DNA of 64,000 nucleotides from positions 1,426,001 through 1,490,000 of the forward strand of contig NZ_CP018863.1 in assembly GCF_002849715.1 (NCBI RefSeq), written 5' to 3'. A program made the position numbers and the translations under genes. Shown piece after piece: positions 52,586-60,619 of the stretch. The notes below the pieces were generated by a model. The model had not been told where the DNA came from, searched no databases, and saw nothing but the letters and a program-made list of their open reading frames with translations. Numbering within the stretch: position 1 is the first letter of the stretch; each line of letters starts with the position of its first letter. Source of the DNA: Arthrobacter crystallopoietes (GTDB taxonomy: Bacteria > Actinomycetota > Actinomycetes > Actinomycetales > Micrococcaceae).

Positions 52586-53806
52586 TTGTCTAAAGCAGCT
52601 GATCCCAACCAGGGCGGGGAACCGTCACCGAGTAGGAACATTGGGAAGCTCCGGCTGCCTCGGGTGAAGGGCGTGGATGCGGCGCGCTGCGTGGCGCTGC
52701 TGGGAATGCTGGCCGTGAACGTCCTGCCTGCCGAAACGTTTAGAGAAGAACCGACCTTGACTACACTGCTGCTGGCCGGACGCGCCTCGGCCCTGTTCGC
52801 GGTCCTGGCCGGAGTTTCACTGGCCTTCATCTCCGGCGGCCGTCACCGTTTCCGTGACCGGCCGTTGCTGGTATCCAAGGCAGGCCTTGCTGTGCGGGCG
52901 GTGCTCGTACTGTGCCTGGGTCTCGGAATCGCTTACGCGGATCCGGGCGTGGCGATCATCCTGGCCTATTACGGGGTGATGTTTCTGCTGGCGGTACCGC
53001 TGCTGGGCCTGCCGCCGTGGGCGCTGGCGGCACTTGCGGTCGGTTTCGCCACGGTCGCGCCGGCTCTCCTGGTGGGTCTGCAGGGACGTCTGCCTGTCCT
53101 GGAGACCGTCAATCCAACGGTCACCGATGTCGTCGCAGATCCGATCGGCACTGCAGGCTTGCTGACCTTCACTGGCTTTTATCCGGCCCTGCCGTGGATG
53201 GCGTACCTGTGCGCGGGGCTGGCCATCGGCCGGCTGGACCTGTCGTCCCGGCGGACTGCGGCCTGGCTGCTCGCCGGAGGCATCCTGCTGGCCGCGGCAG
53301 CGTGGGCGGTTTCAGCGTTCCTGCTGGGAACGGGGGGAGGTTTCGACCGGCTTGTTGCTTCCTCACCCGGCGACAACCCTAGGGACGTCAAGGACGTCCT
53401 TATTTACGGCGCGGGCGAGGGCCTGCCCGGCCGCTCCTGGTGGTGGCTGGCGGTCACGGCCCCGTATTCGTCCATGCCGCCGGAACTGCTGCACACCATC
53501 GGTACGTCAGCGGCAGTGTTAGGGCTCATACTGCTGCTGGGCAAGACCTTCGACCCGATCATCGGCGTTCTGGCACCTGCCGGAAGCATGACACTGACCC
53601 TGTATTCAGCCCATCTGCTCTTCATGGCCTCCGGGATCCTCGGGGACCGCCCTTTCGCCTCACTCGCCGTCCAGTCCGGTGCAGCGGTCATCTTCGCTGT
53701 CATCTGGCACAGCTCCAGAGGCAAGGGGCCCTTGGAAGCGGCGCTGGGCGCCGCGTCCGGAAGAGTCAGGACCAGGGTCGGTACTGCCGGCTCCGGCCCG
53801 TCCTGA
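52586..53806 (+). CDS. Polytopic membrane protein, DUF418/HGSNAT-like acyltransferase
   Basis: 406 residues from TTG 52586 with AAGGAG 4 bp upstream (TTG 52568 is an alternative). About ten membrane spans. N-terminal RVKGVDAARCVALLGMLAVN is the signature of the DUF418/DUF1624/HGSNAT group, whose members move acyl groups across membranes or modify surface sugars and amines. The C-terminal region (LTLYSAHLLFMASGIL) contains a conserved His in a span. Possibly acetylates or otherwise modifies an exported product; no substrate is known. Confidence 0.8.
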   Translation: MSKAADPNQGGEPSPSRNIGKLRLPRVKGVDAARCVALLGMLAVNVLPAETFREEPTLTTLLLAGRASALFAVLAGVSLAFISGGRHRFRDRPLLVSKAGLAVRAVLVLCLGLGIAYADPGVAIILAYYGVMFLLAVPLLGLPPWALAALAVGFATVAPALLVGLQGRLPVLETVNPTVTDVVADPIGTAGLLTFTGFYPALPWMAYLCAGLAIGRLDLSSRRTAAWLLAGGILLAAAAWAVSAFLLGTGGGFDRLVASSPGDNPRDVKDVLIYGAGEGLPGRSWWWLAVTAPYSSMPPELLHTIGTSAAVLGLILLLGKTFDPIIGVLAPAGSMTLTLYSAHLLFMASGILGDRPFASLAVQSGAAVIFAVIWHSSRGKGPLEAALGAASGRVRTRVGTAGSGPS

Positions 53807-54065
53807 TGCTGCCTGGCCGAAGCTTCAATCCAACCAACCCGGCAGGAAACTGACTTCAAGCGGTTCCTGGATCATCCAAGCGCCGAATAAATGATCCCGC
53901 GCTTCCATCCGGCCCGCGCACCCATCCCTCCCCCGGATTCCAAGGCGCGACCGTCGGCCTCACAAGTGAAGGCATTGTTCGTAACCGGCGCGCGGAAGAG
54001 CTACAATAATAGGTGCACGCTAGTGCACTTATGCACGTAATGGCGGATGTTCAGGGAGGGCTGCG
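53807..54065. promoter_or_regulatory. Promoter/operator region of MFS-ArsR operon
   Basis: Probable -10 TACAAT at 54002-54007. Overlapping downstream are GTGCAC at 54013-54018 and 54023-54028 and TGCACG at 54032-54037. The last two form GTGCA-CTTA-TGCAC, an ArsR/SmtB-type dyad. The adjacent ArsR protein is the likely ligand. Confidence 0.6.
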
Positions 54066-55304
54066 ATGCTGGCAGTTTTGGGAAACCGGATCTACCGGAA
54101 GTTGTTCGCGGCCCAGGTCGTGGCGCTGGCCGGGACCGGCCTGCTGACCGTTGCCCTTGGCCTGCTGGCCTACGATCTGGCAGACGGCATGGCCGGGGCC
54201 GTGCTGGGTACGGCGCTGACGATCAAGATGCTTGCCTATGTCGGGATCGCCCCGGTCGTCGCGGCACTGGTGGAGCGGCTGCCGAAGAAGGCCGTCCTGG
54301 TCGGGGCGGACGCGGTCCGCGCCGCGATGGCCTTGTGCTTGCCGTTTATCACGGAGGTCTGGCAGATTTACGTGCTGGTTTTCCTGCTGCAGGCGGCGTC
54401 GGCGACCTTCACCCCGGCGTTCCAGTCCCTGATCCCGGCGGTGCTGCCGCGGGAGCAGGACTACACGAGGGCGCTGTCCCTGTCGCGGCTGGCCTACGAC
54501 CTGGAATCGTTGCTCAGCCCCGCGCTGGCGGCGCTGCTGCTGACCCTGATTTCCTATCAAAACCTGTTCGTCGGAACCGCTGCCGGCTTCGTGTTCTCGG
54601 CGCTGATGGTGGTCGGCTGCCGCCTGCCGGCGCCGGCCGCGGCACCGGTGGAGGGTTCGCTCTGGCACCGCACCACGCTGGGAGCGAGGATTTTCCGGGC
54701 GACGCCGACGTTGCGCAGTCTGCTGGCCCTGAACCTGGTCGTGGCGTGCGGCACCGCGATGGTACTGGTCAACTCGGTGGTCTACGTCCGGGACCTGTAC
54801 GGACGGCCGGATACCGATCTGGCGCTGGCGCTGGCGGCGTACGGTGCCGGATCGATGCTCATAGCGCTGCTGGCCCCTCAGGTCCTGGACCGGGTCGGGG
54901 ACCGCACTCTGATGCTCACCGGCGCCCTGGTCCTGCCGGCCGGGCTGCTGGTGGCAACGGGAATCACCGCCCTTGGAAATGTTGGGGGCGGCTGGTGGGT
55001 TCTGCTCGGGCTGTGGCTGGTCATGGGTGCCGGGAATTCGATGGTCCTGACCCCTTCGGCGCGGCTACTCCGCAGCGCGGCCACGGATTCGACCCGTTCC
55101 TATGTTTTTACCGCGCAGTTTTCCCTCTCCCATGCCTGCTTCATCCTCACCTACCCGCTGGCCGGATGGGCAGGCGCCGGGATCGGCTTGACCGCTGCCT
55201 GTGCCGCGCTGGCGATCCTTGCGATAATGGCAGCGGTGGCGGCGTGGAAGGCCTGGCCGGCTGACGCGGCTGCCTTTGTCCCGTCGATGAAAGCAGTTTC
55301 ATGA
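54066..55304 (+). CDS. MFS exporter, probable metal or drug efflux
   Basis: 412 residues, twelve spans, in the set of MFS proteins that include NreB-type exporters. Start ATG 54066 after GGGAGGGCTGCG. Seen: VGIAPVVAALVERLPKKAVLV (cytoplasmic 2-3 loop) and ILTYPLAGWAGAGIG late. Its stop overlaps the ArsR start by 4 bp, so an ArsR-type repressor controls it. A metal substrate (Ni, Co, Zn or Cd) is likely from that coupling. Confidence 0.85.
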   Translation: MLAVLGNRIYRKLFAAQVVALAGTGLLTVALGLLAYDLADGMAGAVLGTALTIKMLAYVGIAPVVAALVERLPKKAVLVGADAVRAAMALCLPFITEVWQIYVLVFLLQAASATFTPAFQSLIPAVLPREQDYTRALSLSRLAYDLESLLSPALAALLLTLISYQNLFVGTAAGFVFSALMVVGCRLPAPAAAPVEGSLWHRTTLGARIFRATPTLRSLLALNLVVACGTAMVLVNSVVYVRDLYGRPDTDLALALAAYGAGSMLIALLAPQVLDRVGDRTLMLTGALVLPAGLLVATGITALGNVGGGWWVLLGLWLVMGAGNSMVLTPSARLLRSAATDSTRSYVFTAQFSLSHACFILTYPLAGWAGAGIGLTAACAALAILAIMAAVAAWKAWPADAAAFVPSMKAVS

Positions 55305-55654
55305 GCGAACCCGCGCGGATGCCCAGTTTCCGGCACCCGGTCGAACCCGACCGTGCCCGCCTGGAAGCGGCCACGGACCTGCTCCGGATGCTCGCCGAAC
55401 CTACCCGGCTGCACCTGCTCTGGGTCCTGACCGCCGGACCGGCCAACGTGACCGAGCTGACCGAGGCAACCGGCGCCAGCAGGACAGTGGTGAGCCAGCA
55501 CCTGGCCAAACTGCGCCTCAGCGGCCTCGTCGATGACCGCAAGGACGGGCGCAAAGTCATTTATTCCATCCACGACGGGCACCTGAACCGGCTGATCCTG
55601 GAAGCCCTGAACCACGCCGACCACCGCGTCACCGGCGAACCCGTCCACGACTGA
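55301..55654 (+). CDS. ArsR/SmtB-family metal-responsive repressor
   Basis: 117 residues. Winged helix: LLRMLAEPTRLHLLWVLTAG, VTELTEATGASRTVVSQHLA (recognition helix) and LSGLVDDRKDGRKVIYSI (wing). His residues near the C-terminus (IHDGHLNRLILEALNHADHR) sit in the alpha-5 position used for Ni/Co/Zn sensing in NmtR/CzrA-type proteins. No Cys, so not an arsenic or cadmium Cys-type sensor. Coupled to the MFS gene. Confidence 0.9.
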   Translation: MSEPARMPSFRHPVEPDRARLEAATDLLRMLAEPTRLHLLWVLTAGPANVTELTEATGASRTVVSQHLAKLRLSGLVDDRKDGRKVIYSIHDGHLNRLILEALNHADHRVTGEPVHD

Positions 55655-55798
55655 CCCCTGCGCCAACGCCGCCGTCCCGGAGCCGGGCGACGGCATCCAG
55701 CCCTGCAACACCGTGGCTTGCGCAGGCTAAATACAGGCCGCCGCCGCTACCGTTGCCATCCAGAGAGCAAGTGCTCTGGAGAGAGGAAGGAGAACAGT

Positions 55799-56428
55799 AT
55801 GCCTGTCATGGCACGCCTGCGCGTTCTCCGCTCCCTCGCCGTGGTCGCGACCGTCATGGCCCTGGCCGCGGGAGCGCATGTGGCCGGCGGCGGTCCTCTC
55901 CCGGCCCCGGTGATCATGCTCGGGCTCGGGGTCCTCTGCCTCGTCCCGGTGACCATGCTTTCCTCGCGCCGGTTTTCCTTACCCGCCCTGTCCGGCGTTG
56001 TCGGCGGCGGACAGTTCCTGCTGCACCAGGCCTTCACCGTGCTGTCTTTGTCAGCGTCCTGCCTGCCGGCGGCAGCGGAAACCCGCGGCCATCACACCCA
56101 CGTGACGTCGCTGGCGTGCCGGCTTCCCGGCGCCCCTGCCGCCGGCCATGCCATTAGTGATGCGGCTGGGGTCCTGATGTTCGCCGCCCATGCCCTGGCC
56201 ACCGCCGCCATAGTGCTGATGCTGGCCAGAAGCGAGGAAGCGCTCTGGCTGCTCACGGCCTGGCTGCGGCCCCTCGTTCTCCTGCTTCGCCCGGCGGCCG
56301 TGCCTGCCATCCGGCTGCGCCGGGGCATTGACGGCCCGGTTTTCCGTCCGGCCGCCGCCGTCTGCCCCCATGTCCACGGTCTTCGCGGGCCACCATCCAG
56401 GCGTGCCCCGGTGTTGAAGCCCCTCTGA
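55799..56428 (+). CDS. Polytopic membrane protein next to CopC
   Basis: 209 residues from ATG 55799 (AAGGAGAAC upstream). Four hydrophobic spans and a loop with ETRGHHTHVTSLAC, whose His and Cys could bind metal; a second pair of Cys-His sits in VCPHVHG. Followed by copC 97 bp downstream, a neighbourhood often occupied by copper-uptake membrane proteins such as CopD/YcnJ, though I see no clear CopD signature. Call is a copper-associated membrane protein of unknown family. Confidence 0.65.
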   Translation: MPVMARLRVLRSLAVVATVMALAAGAHVAGGGPLPAPVIMLGLGVLCLVPVTMLSSRRFSLPALSGVVGGGQFLLHQAFTVLSLSASCLPAAAETRGHHTHVTSLACRLPGAPAAGHAISDAAGVLMFAAHALATAAIVLMLARSEEALWLLTAWLRPLVLLLRPAAVPAIRLRRGIDGPVFRPAAAVCPHVHGLRGPPSRRAPVLKPL

Positions 56429-56525
56429 ACAGTTTGGACGGGGCGCCACCGGAACATTCCGTTCCCGACATCCCTCGTGCGCCCGATCGAATACGCCGGA
56501 TGCAGTTCAGAAAGGCCTATCCACC

Positions 56526-57167
56526 ATGTCCAAGAGATTCACGAAAACCACTGTCCCCGCGGCCCTGATCGCGGCCCTGTCCCTGACGCTGGCGGCGTTC
56601 ATCGGGGCCGCGCCGGCCCAGGCCCACGATTCCCTGCTCTCGACCACGCCTTCCGACGGTGAGACCGTGACGGAGAATCCCGGCGAAGTGACCCTGACCC
56701 TGAGCAATCCCCCGCTGGCCAGCGAAAGCATCGAGTCCAGCCAGATCGAAGTCACCGCCCCCGACGGACACGTGGTCAGCAGCGGAGACGTCACCATCGA
56801 CGGCGCCGTCCTGAGCATCCCCGCCGTGATCGACCATGAAGGCGAACACACGGTCGTCTGGCGCTCCGTCTCCGCCGACGGACACCCCATCGAGGGCACC
56901 TTCAGCTTCGTCTATACTCCGGAAAAGCCCGCGGCAGAAAACCAGGGCGCAGCCGCGCCCAGCGCAGCGGCTGAAGAAAGCACAGCAGCTGCGGCCCAGC
57001 CGCAGGAAACCACCCCGGCAGCCCAGGAAACAGGGGAAGCAGAGGCAACGACCGCGACCCAAACCGGCGACGGCCCCAACACCGGCGCCCTGATCGCCGG
57101 CGGCGCCATACTGCTGGCCCTCATCGCCGCCGCCTTCCTGGTCCGCAGGAAACTGGCCAAGAAATAA
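56526..57167 (+). CDS. copC: CopC-type copper-binding protein with C-terminal membrane anchor
   Basis: 213 residues. Signal peptide ends APAQA, so the mature N-terminus is His (HDSLLSTTPSDGETV), the hallmark first ligand of the CopC copper brace; the second region, SADGHPIEGTFSFVY, provides another His/Asp. An Ala/Glu/Thr-rich linker (about 145-180) precedes a C-terminal span (LIAGGAILLALIAAAFL) and a basic end. Binds Cu(II) outside the membrane. Confidence 0.92.
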   Translation: MSKRFTKTTVPAALIAALSLTLAAFIGAAPAQAHDSLLSTTPSDGETVTENPGEVTLTLSNPPLASESIESSQIEVTAPDGHVVSSGDVTIDGAVLSIPAVIDHEGEHTVVWRSVSADGHPIEGTFSFVYTPEKPAAENQGAAAPSAAAEESTAAAAQPQETTPAAQETGEAEATTATQTGDGPNTGALIAGGAILLALIAAAFLVRRKLAKK

Positions 57168-57175
57168 ACCCCGAT

Positions 57176-57206
57176 GCCGGGCCGGCCTCCCGCAGGCCGG
57201 CCCGGC
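57176..57206. terminator. Terminator between copC and znuA-like gene
   Basis: 13-bp arms GCCGGGCCGGCCT / AGGCCGGCCCGGC with a 5-nt loop, in a convergent intergenic gap. Confidence 0.8.
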
Positions 57207-57295
57207 AAAACAGCTTTTGGAGTTCAGCCGCCCTCGGCTTTGCGCCTTGCCAGTAAGAATGCACCGGCATCCCCCGGTCGCGGACTATTTTCCGG

Positions 57296-58285
57296 CTATC
57301 GGTTCAGTGCTGTTTCCAGCTGGTCCAGGTTGCTGCCCATCCAGTCCTGGTAGGAAACGCCTTCGGGGAGTGTTTCGCTGAAGTCCACGACAGGCACCCC
57401 TGCTTCATCGGCTGCGGCTTTCAGGCCCTGGGACTGGGGGCCTTCGACCTGGCTGTTGTAGGCCAGGAGCGCGATTTTTCCTGCGGTGACCAGGTCCTGT
57501 GCTTCCTTCAGCGCAGCGGGCGGTGCGTCGTTTCCTGCTTCTATCGCGGCCAGGAAGTCCTTTGGCGTTTCATCTACCAGGCCGGTGTCGGTGAGAAGGT
57601 GTTCGGCCAGCGGCGCTGTGGCGGCGATGGCTTTTCCTTCATGCTGTCCACGCAGTTGCGTTACCCGTTCTTCCAGCGCGTCGATGTCTTCGGTGAAGGC
57701 CGCTGCGTTGGCTTCGTACTCCGCGGCGTTGTCCGGGTCGATTCCGGACAGCTCTTTGGTGATCTCTTCAGCGACGCGGGAGATCGCCGGCAGTGAATAC
57801 CAGACGTGTTCGTTGACCGCGCCGTGGGCGGCATGTTCTTCCGCCGTTTCACCGGCATGCGCATCCTCGGCCGCCTCTTCCTCTGCTGCCGTTTCCGCCT
57901 CGCCGAGGCCCGATGTTTCCACTGCGTCTATGACGGGCGCGGTGCTGTCTTCGGCTGCCAGCTGTTCCATGAAGGGATCGAAGCCGCCGCCGTTGCGGAT
58001 GATGAGGTCGGCCTCGGACAGGGCGAGCCGGTCCCGCGCTGTCCCTTCATAAGAATGCGGGTCCTGGCTGGTGTTGTCGATGATCGCGGTGGCCGCGACC
58101 CTCTCACCCCCGATGGCCGCGGCGATGTCGCTGTAGGTGTTCGTGGAAGCAACGATACTGATCTTCCCGTCTGCTGCTGCCTCTGTTTCCGTCCCCGTTC
58201 CGGGTCCGTTTGCGGCACAGGATGTCAGGGCCAGGGCGAAAATCGCCGCTCCGGCCAGCGTTGCTCGGCGGATGGTGAAGCGCAT
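57296..58285 (-). CDS. znuA: ZnuA/AdcA-type zinc-binding lipoprotein of an ABC importer
   Basis: 329 residues from ATG 58285 (AAGGAAG upstream; a longer frame to 58321 is less likely). Lipobox LTSCA after the signal peptide. Seen: STNTYSDIAAAIGGERVAA, the ligand His in DPHSYEGTARD, an acidic His-rich loop (AEDAHAGETAEEHAAHGAVN, about 148-167), NEHVWYSLPAI, and LEAALNR-type end. No permease or ATPase gene is adjacent within the window. A Zur-like box lies 164 bp upstream. Confidence 0.9.
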   Translation of the reverse strand: MRFTIRRATLAGAAIFALALTSCAANGPGTGTETEAAADGKISIVASTNTYSDIAAAIGGERVAATAIIDNTSQDPHSYEGTARDRLALSEADLIIRNGGGFDPFMEQLAAEDSTAPVIDAVETSGLGEAETAAEEEAAEDAHAGETAEEHAAHGAVNEHVWYSLPAISRVAEEITKELSGIDPDNAAEYEANAAAFTEDIDALEERVTQLRGQHEGKAIAATAPLAEHLLTDTGLVDETPKDFLAAIEAGNDAPPAALKEAQDLVTAGKIALLAYNSQVEGPQSQGLKAAADEAGVPVVDFSETLPEGVSYQDWMGSNLDQLETALNR

Positions 58286-58448
58286 GAAGTTTCTTCCTTG
58301 GTAGTGGGATAGGTCGGTCATGATGCGGGCGCCGGGCAGGATGCCGGCCGCGGGGTCTCGTCACTGGTCACCGACACCGGCCGCCGAGGCGGAACGATCC
58401 CGGCCAAGGCAAAACGCACCGGTGACCTGCACGCCCAAGGAGCATACT

Positions 58449-58463
58449 TGATAACGATTATCA
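58449..58463. promoter_or_regulatory. Zur-like box
   Basis: Palindrome TGATAACGATTATCA between the divergent znuA-like gene and the gene at 58616. Matches the actinobacterial Zur/Fur box form (TGAwAAnnnTTwTCA). Zur would repress both directions when zinc is plentiful. Confidence 0.7.
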
Positions 58464-58615
58464 TTTGCGAGGTGGCGTCTGCCGTATTTCTTGGCCGATG
58501 GGGAAGTCCGGACCCAGGTCGGCACTGGCCCATCCCAGCGGTCCTGATACTCTGTGCCCTGTCCGCGGAGCCCCAGGGCCGAATGGTTCCGGATCCGCGT
58601 CTTCTGAGGAATGTT

Positions 58616-59083
58616 TTGAACGAAACCGACATGCTTGCCGAGATCCCCGGTTACGGGAGTTTTACCGTGACCGCCGAGGCCGTCACTATGATCGGCGTTT
58701 TCGGCGGAACCCTGCACTGTCACCTCGGCGCCGGCGGCTGCCGGAAACAGGGGCTGTATTTCTCCAGGACCGAGCCCCGAAAATACCTGCGCTGCATACT
58801 CACCGGTAATCTGCCCGACGGCTATGTCACGGCGTGGGATAAGGACGAAAAAATCGAGGATGACAGGACAGAAATCACTATCAGCGTCAGTCATGAGCTG
58901 GCCGGCAAGCTCGACGGCGCTGCTCTGGACTTCGGCACGTACAACAAAATGCAACGCTTTGTGTGGGCCTCACTCCCCGCAGCCAAAACACCATCCTGCA
59001 CATGCCGGCGCTCCGTCGGCGCGCCCGCCGGGAAACGCTCGCCCTGCCTCGATGACCAGGGGATCGGCCTGAGCAACCTGTGA
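58616..59083 (+). CDS. Unknown 155-residue protein behind Zur-like box
   Basis: TTG 58616 with GAGGA 5 bp upstream; a longer frame to 58448 overlaps the promoter and Zur box. Beta-rich N-terminal half (GSFTVTAEAVTMIGVFGG, then LHCHLGAGGC), central LPDGYVTAWDKDEK, and a Cys-His/Cys pair in CTCRR. Several Cys and His could bind metal. Family not recognised. Its position suggests zinc-related expression. Confidence 0.6.
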   Translation: MNETDMLAEIPGYGSFTVTAEAVTMIGVFGGTLHCHLGAGGCRKQGLYFSRTEPRKYLRCILTGNLPDGYVTAWDKDEKIEDDRTEITISVSHELAGKLDGAALDFGTYNKMQRFVWASLPAAKTPSCTCRRSVGAPAGKRSPCLDDQGIGLSNL

Positions 59084-59381
59084 ACACCCCTGACCCGGGC
59101 CCCGGACCGAATGGGCCGCATCTTGGTGGGCGCCCACGCCTACTGCGCCGACTGCGAAGCCTAAACTTCCCGCTCCCCGCAGTCGTGCAGCGCGGTTCCG
59201 ATAGCAACGCCGTGAACAGCAAGGCCGGAAACACTTCATGAACCGCGGATAGGCGTGAACGCCAGAACCGGCGCGGGCAGAGCAGCAGTTTGCTGCAGAG
59301 GTTGTGTTCTTGGGTGTGATGCCATTGGTTTAAAGGCTGGGATCACTTGTCAACGTGCCGGGTTTGGGGAATGATCAAACT
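59084..59381. other. Intergenic region before toxin-antitoxin operon
   Basis: 298 bp, no supported gene. The last 40 bp (TTGTCAACGTGCCGGG...) hold the operon promoter and probably the antitoxin operator. Confidence 0.4.
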
Positions 59382-59768
59382 ATGAGTCAAACTGCGTCGC
59401 CCGGAATCCGCGCATACCGCGATTCGGTAAACCTTGAGATCGCTCCGCTGGTGGCGGAACTGCGTGAAACGCTGGGGGCAAAGCTCGTCGCGTACCTGGG
59501 CGGGGTCCAGGAGACCCGCGCTGTGCGCCAGTGGGCCGAGGGAACCCGCAACATGCCGGCCGAGACCGAGGCGCGTTTGCGGTTGGCCTATCATGTGGCC
59601 GGAATCGTCGCCGAAAGCAACGGACATCGCGTCGTGCAATCCTGGTTCCAGGGCATGAACCCACAGCTCGAGGACCGCGCCCCGGCTCGGCTGATCCGGG
59701 AGATGCACCCGAACCAAATCGGCCCCGAGGTACTCGCCGCTGCGCGTGCCTTCGCCCGGCTCGGATGA
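59382..59768 (+). CDS. Xre/MbcA/ParS-type antitoxin of a RES toxin
   Basis: 128 residues, ATG 59382 (GTG 59355 adds nine). The N-terminal region has a helix-turn-helix-like part (LAVELRET-type helices around 20-60, VQETRAVRQWAEGTRNMP), followed by the C-terminal MbcA/ParS-like half (RLRLAYHVAGIVAE...SWFQGMNPQL). The stop overlaps the toxin start by 4 bp (ATGA), the normal ParST/MbcTA order with antitoxin first. It neutralises the toxin and probably represses the operon. Confidence 0.85.
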   Translation: MSQTASPGIRAYRDSVNLEIAPLVAELRETLGAKLVAYLGGVQETRAVRQWAEGTRNMPAETEARLRLAYHVAGIVAESNGHRVVQSWFQGMNPQLEDRAPARLIREMHPNQIGPEVLAAARAFARLG

Positions 59769-60487
59769 AGTACGCCGAACTCGACCGGTGCGTGTGGCGC
59801 GTCGGCTTCCCGCCGCAGCCCTGGGAATGGTCGGACTGGCGGTGGGCAGGAGCAGACGGCCGGTTCAACGGCCGCTGGGATCCACTGGACCACGGGCTGT
59901 ACCGCACAATCTACGCAGGGGAAAGCCTCCTGGCCTGCCTCGTGGAGCTCCTGGCACCGCACCGTCCCGACCATTATCTGCTCCAGGACATGGAGAACAT
60001 CGCCGAGGACGAAGACGACCGGCAGGACCATCCCACGGTGTCCCCGGGGGAGCTGGACCTGGACCAGTGGCTCGCCCACCGCGTCGCAGCCACCGCCCAC
60101 CTGACGGGACGCTTCATCGACATCACCGCTGCCGAAACAGTCCTCGCCCTTCACCCCCGGTTCAAGGCCCGGGCACTGGCCTACAACCTCCAGGACTTCG
60201 ACGTCGCGGCATTGAAAAGTGCAGAGCAGCGCCTTTTGACCCAAGAAGTCTCCCAATATCTCTGGACCCTTAGGAATCCCGACGGCACGGACTTCTGCGA
60301 CGGGATCCAGTTCCGCTCCCGCCATGGAGACGACTTACTGCTCTGGGCGATCTACGAACGCGACACAGACACCGAAATCAGCTCCCACATCAGCGACATA
60401 CAGCTCGCCGACCTCAACTCCACGACGCCCGAACTCCTCAAAGCCATGGCACTACTGGGCTTGATAGGCCTCGACGACCGCCGATAA
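59765..60487 (+). CDS. RES-domain toxin
   Basis: 240 residues. RES family (ParT/MbcT), an NAD-phosphorylase or ADP-ribosyl-transferase-type toxin. Seen: WRWAGADGRFNGRWDPLD (conserved Arg-Phe-Asn-Gly-Arg-Trp), TIYAGESLLACLVELLAPHR (the Tyr-Ala and catalytic-type Glu) and a late Ser in CDGIQFRSRHG, giving the R-E-S triad expected of the family. Degrades NAD+ or modifies targets unless antitoxin is bound. Confidence 0.88.
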   Translation: MKYAELDRCVWRVGFPPQPWEWSDWRWAGADGRFNGRWDPLDHGLYRTIYAGESLLACLVELLAPHRPDHYLLQDMENIAEDEDDRQDHPTVSPGELDLDQWLAHRVAATAHLTGRFIDITAAETVLALHPRFKARALAYNLQDFDVAALKSAEQRLLTQEVSQYLWTLRNPDGTDFCDGIQFRSRHGDDLLLWAIYERDTDTEISSHISDIQLADLNSTTPELLKAMALLGLIGLDDRR

Positions 60488-60498
60488 CAGCGCATATG
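60483..60498. repeat. 16-bp motif GATARCRGCGCATATG, copy 2
   Basis: GATAACAGCGCATATG, overlapping the RES toxin stop. Other copies: AATAACGGCGCATATG at 40928-40943 (beside the IS256 end) and GATAGCGGCGCATATG at 61881-61896, on the other side of the ATPase gene. Confidence 0.7.
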
Positions 60499-60619
60499 TC
60501 TCAGTGCTGATGCCGGCATGGAATCAGGGAAGCAGCAACAACAACCTCGAAAGTCTGTGGGAGGCCCTTCCTCTGCGGCATAGGCGAAGCTGTCCTCGCC
60601 ATTTCGGCAGGATCTGGGA

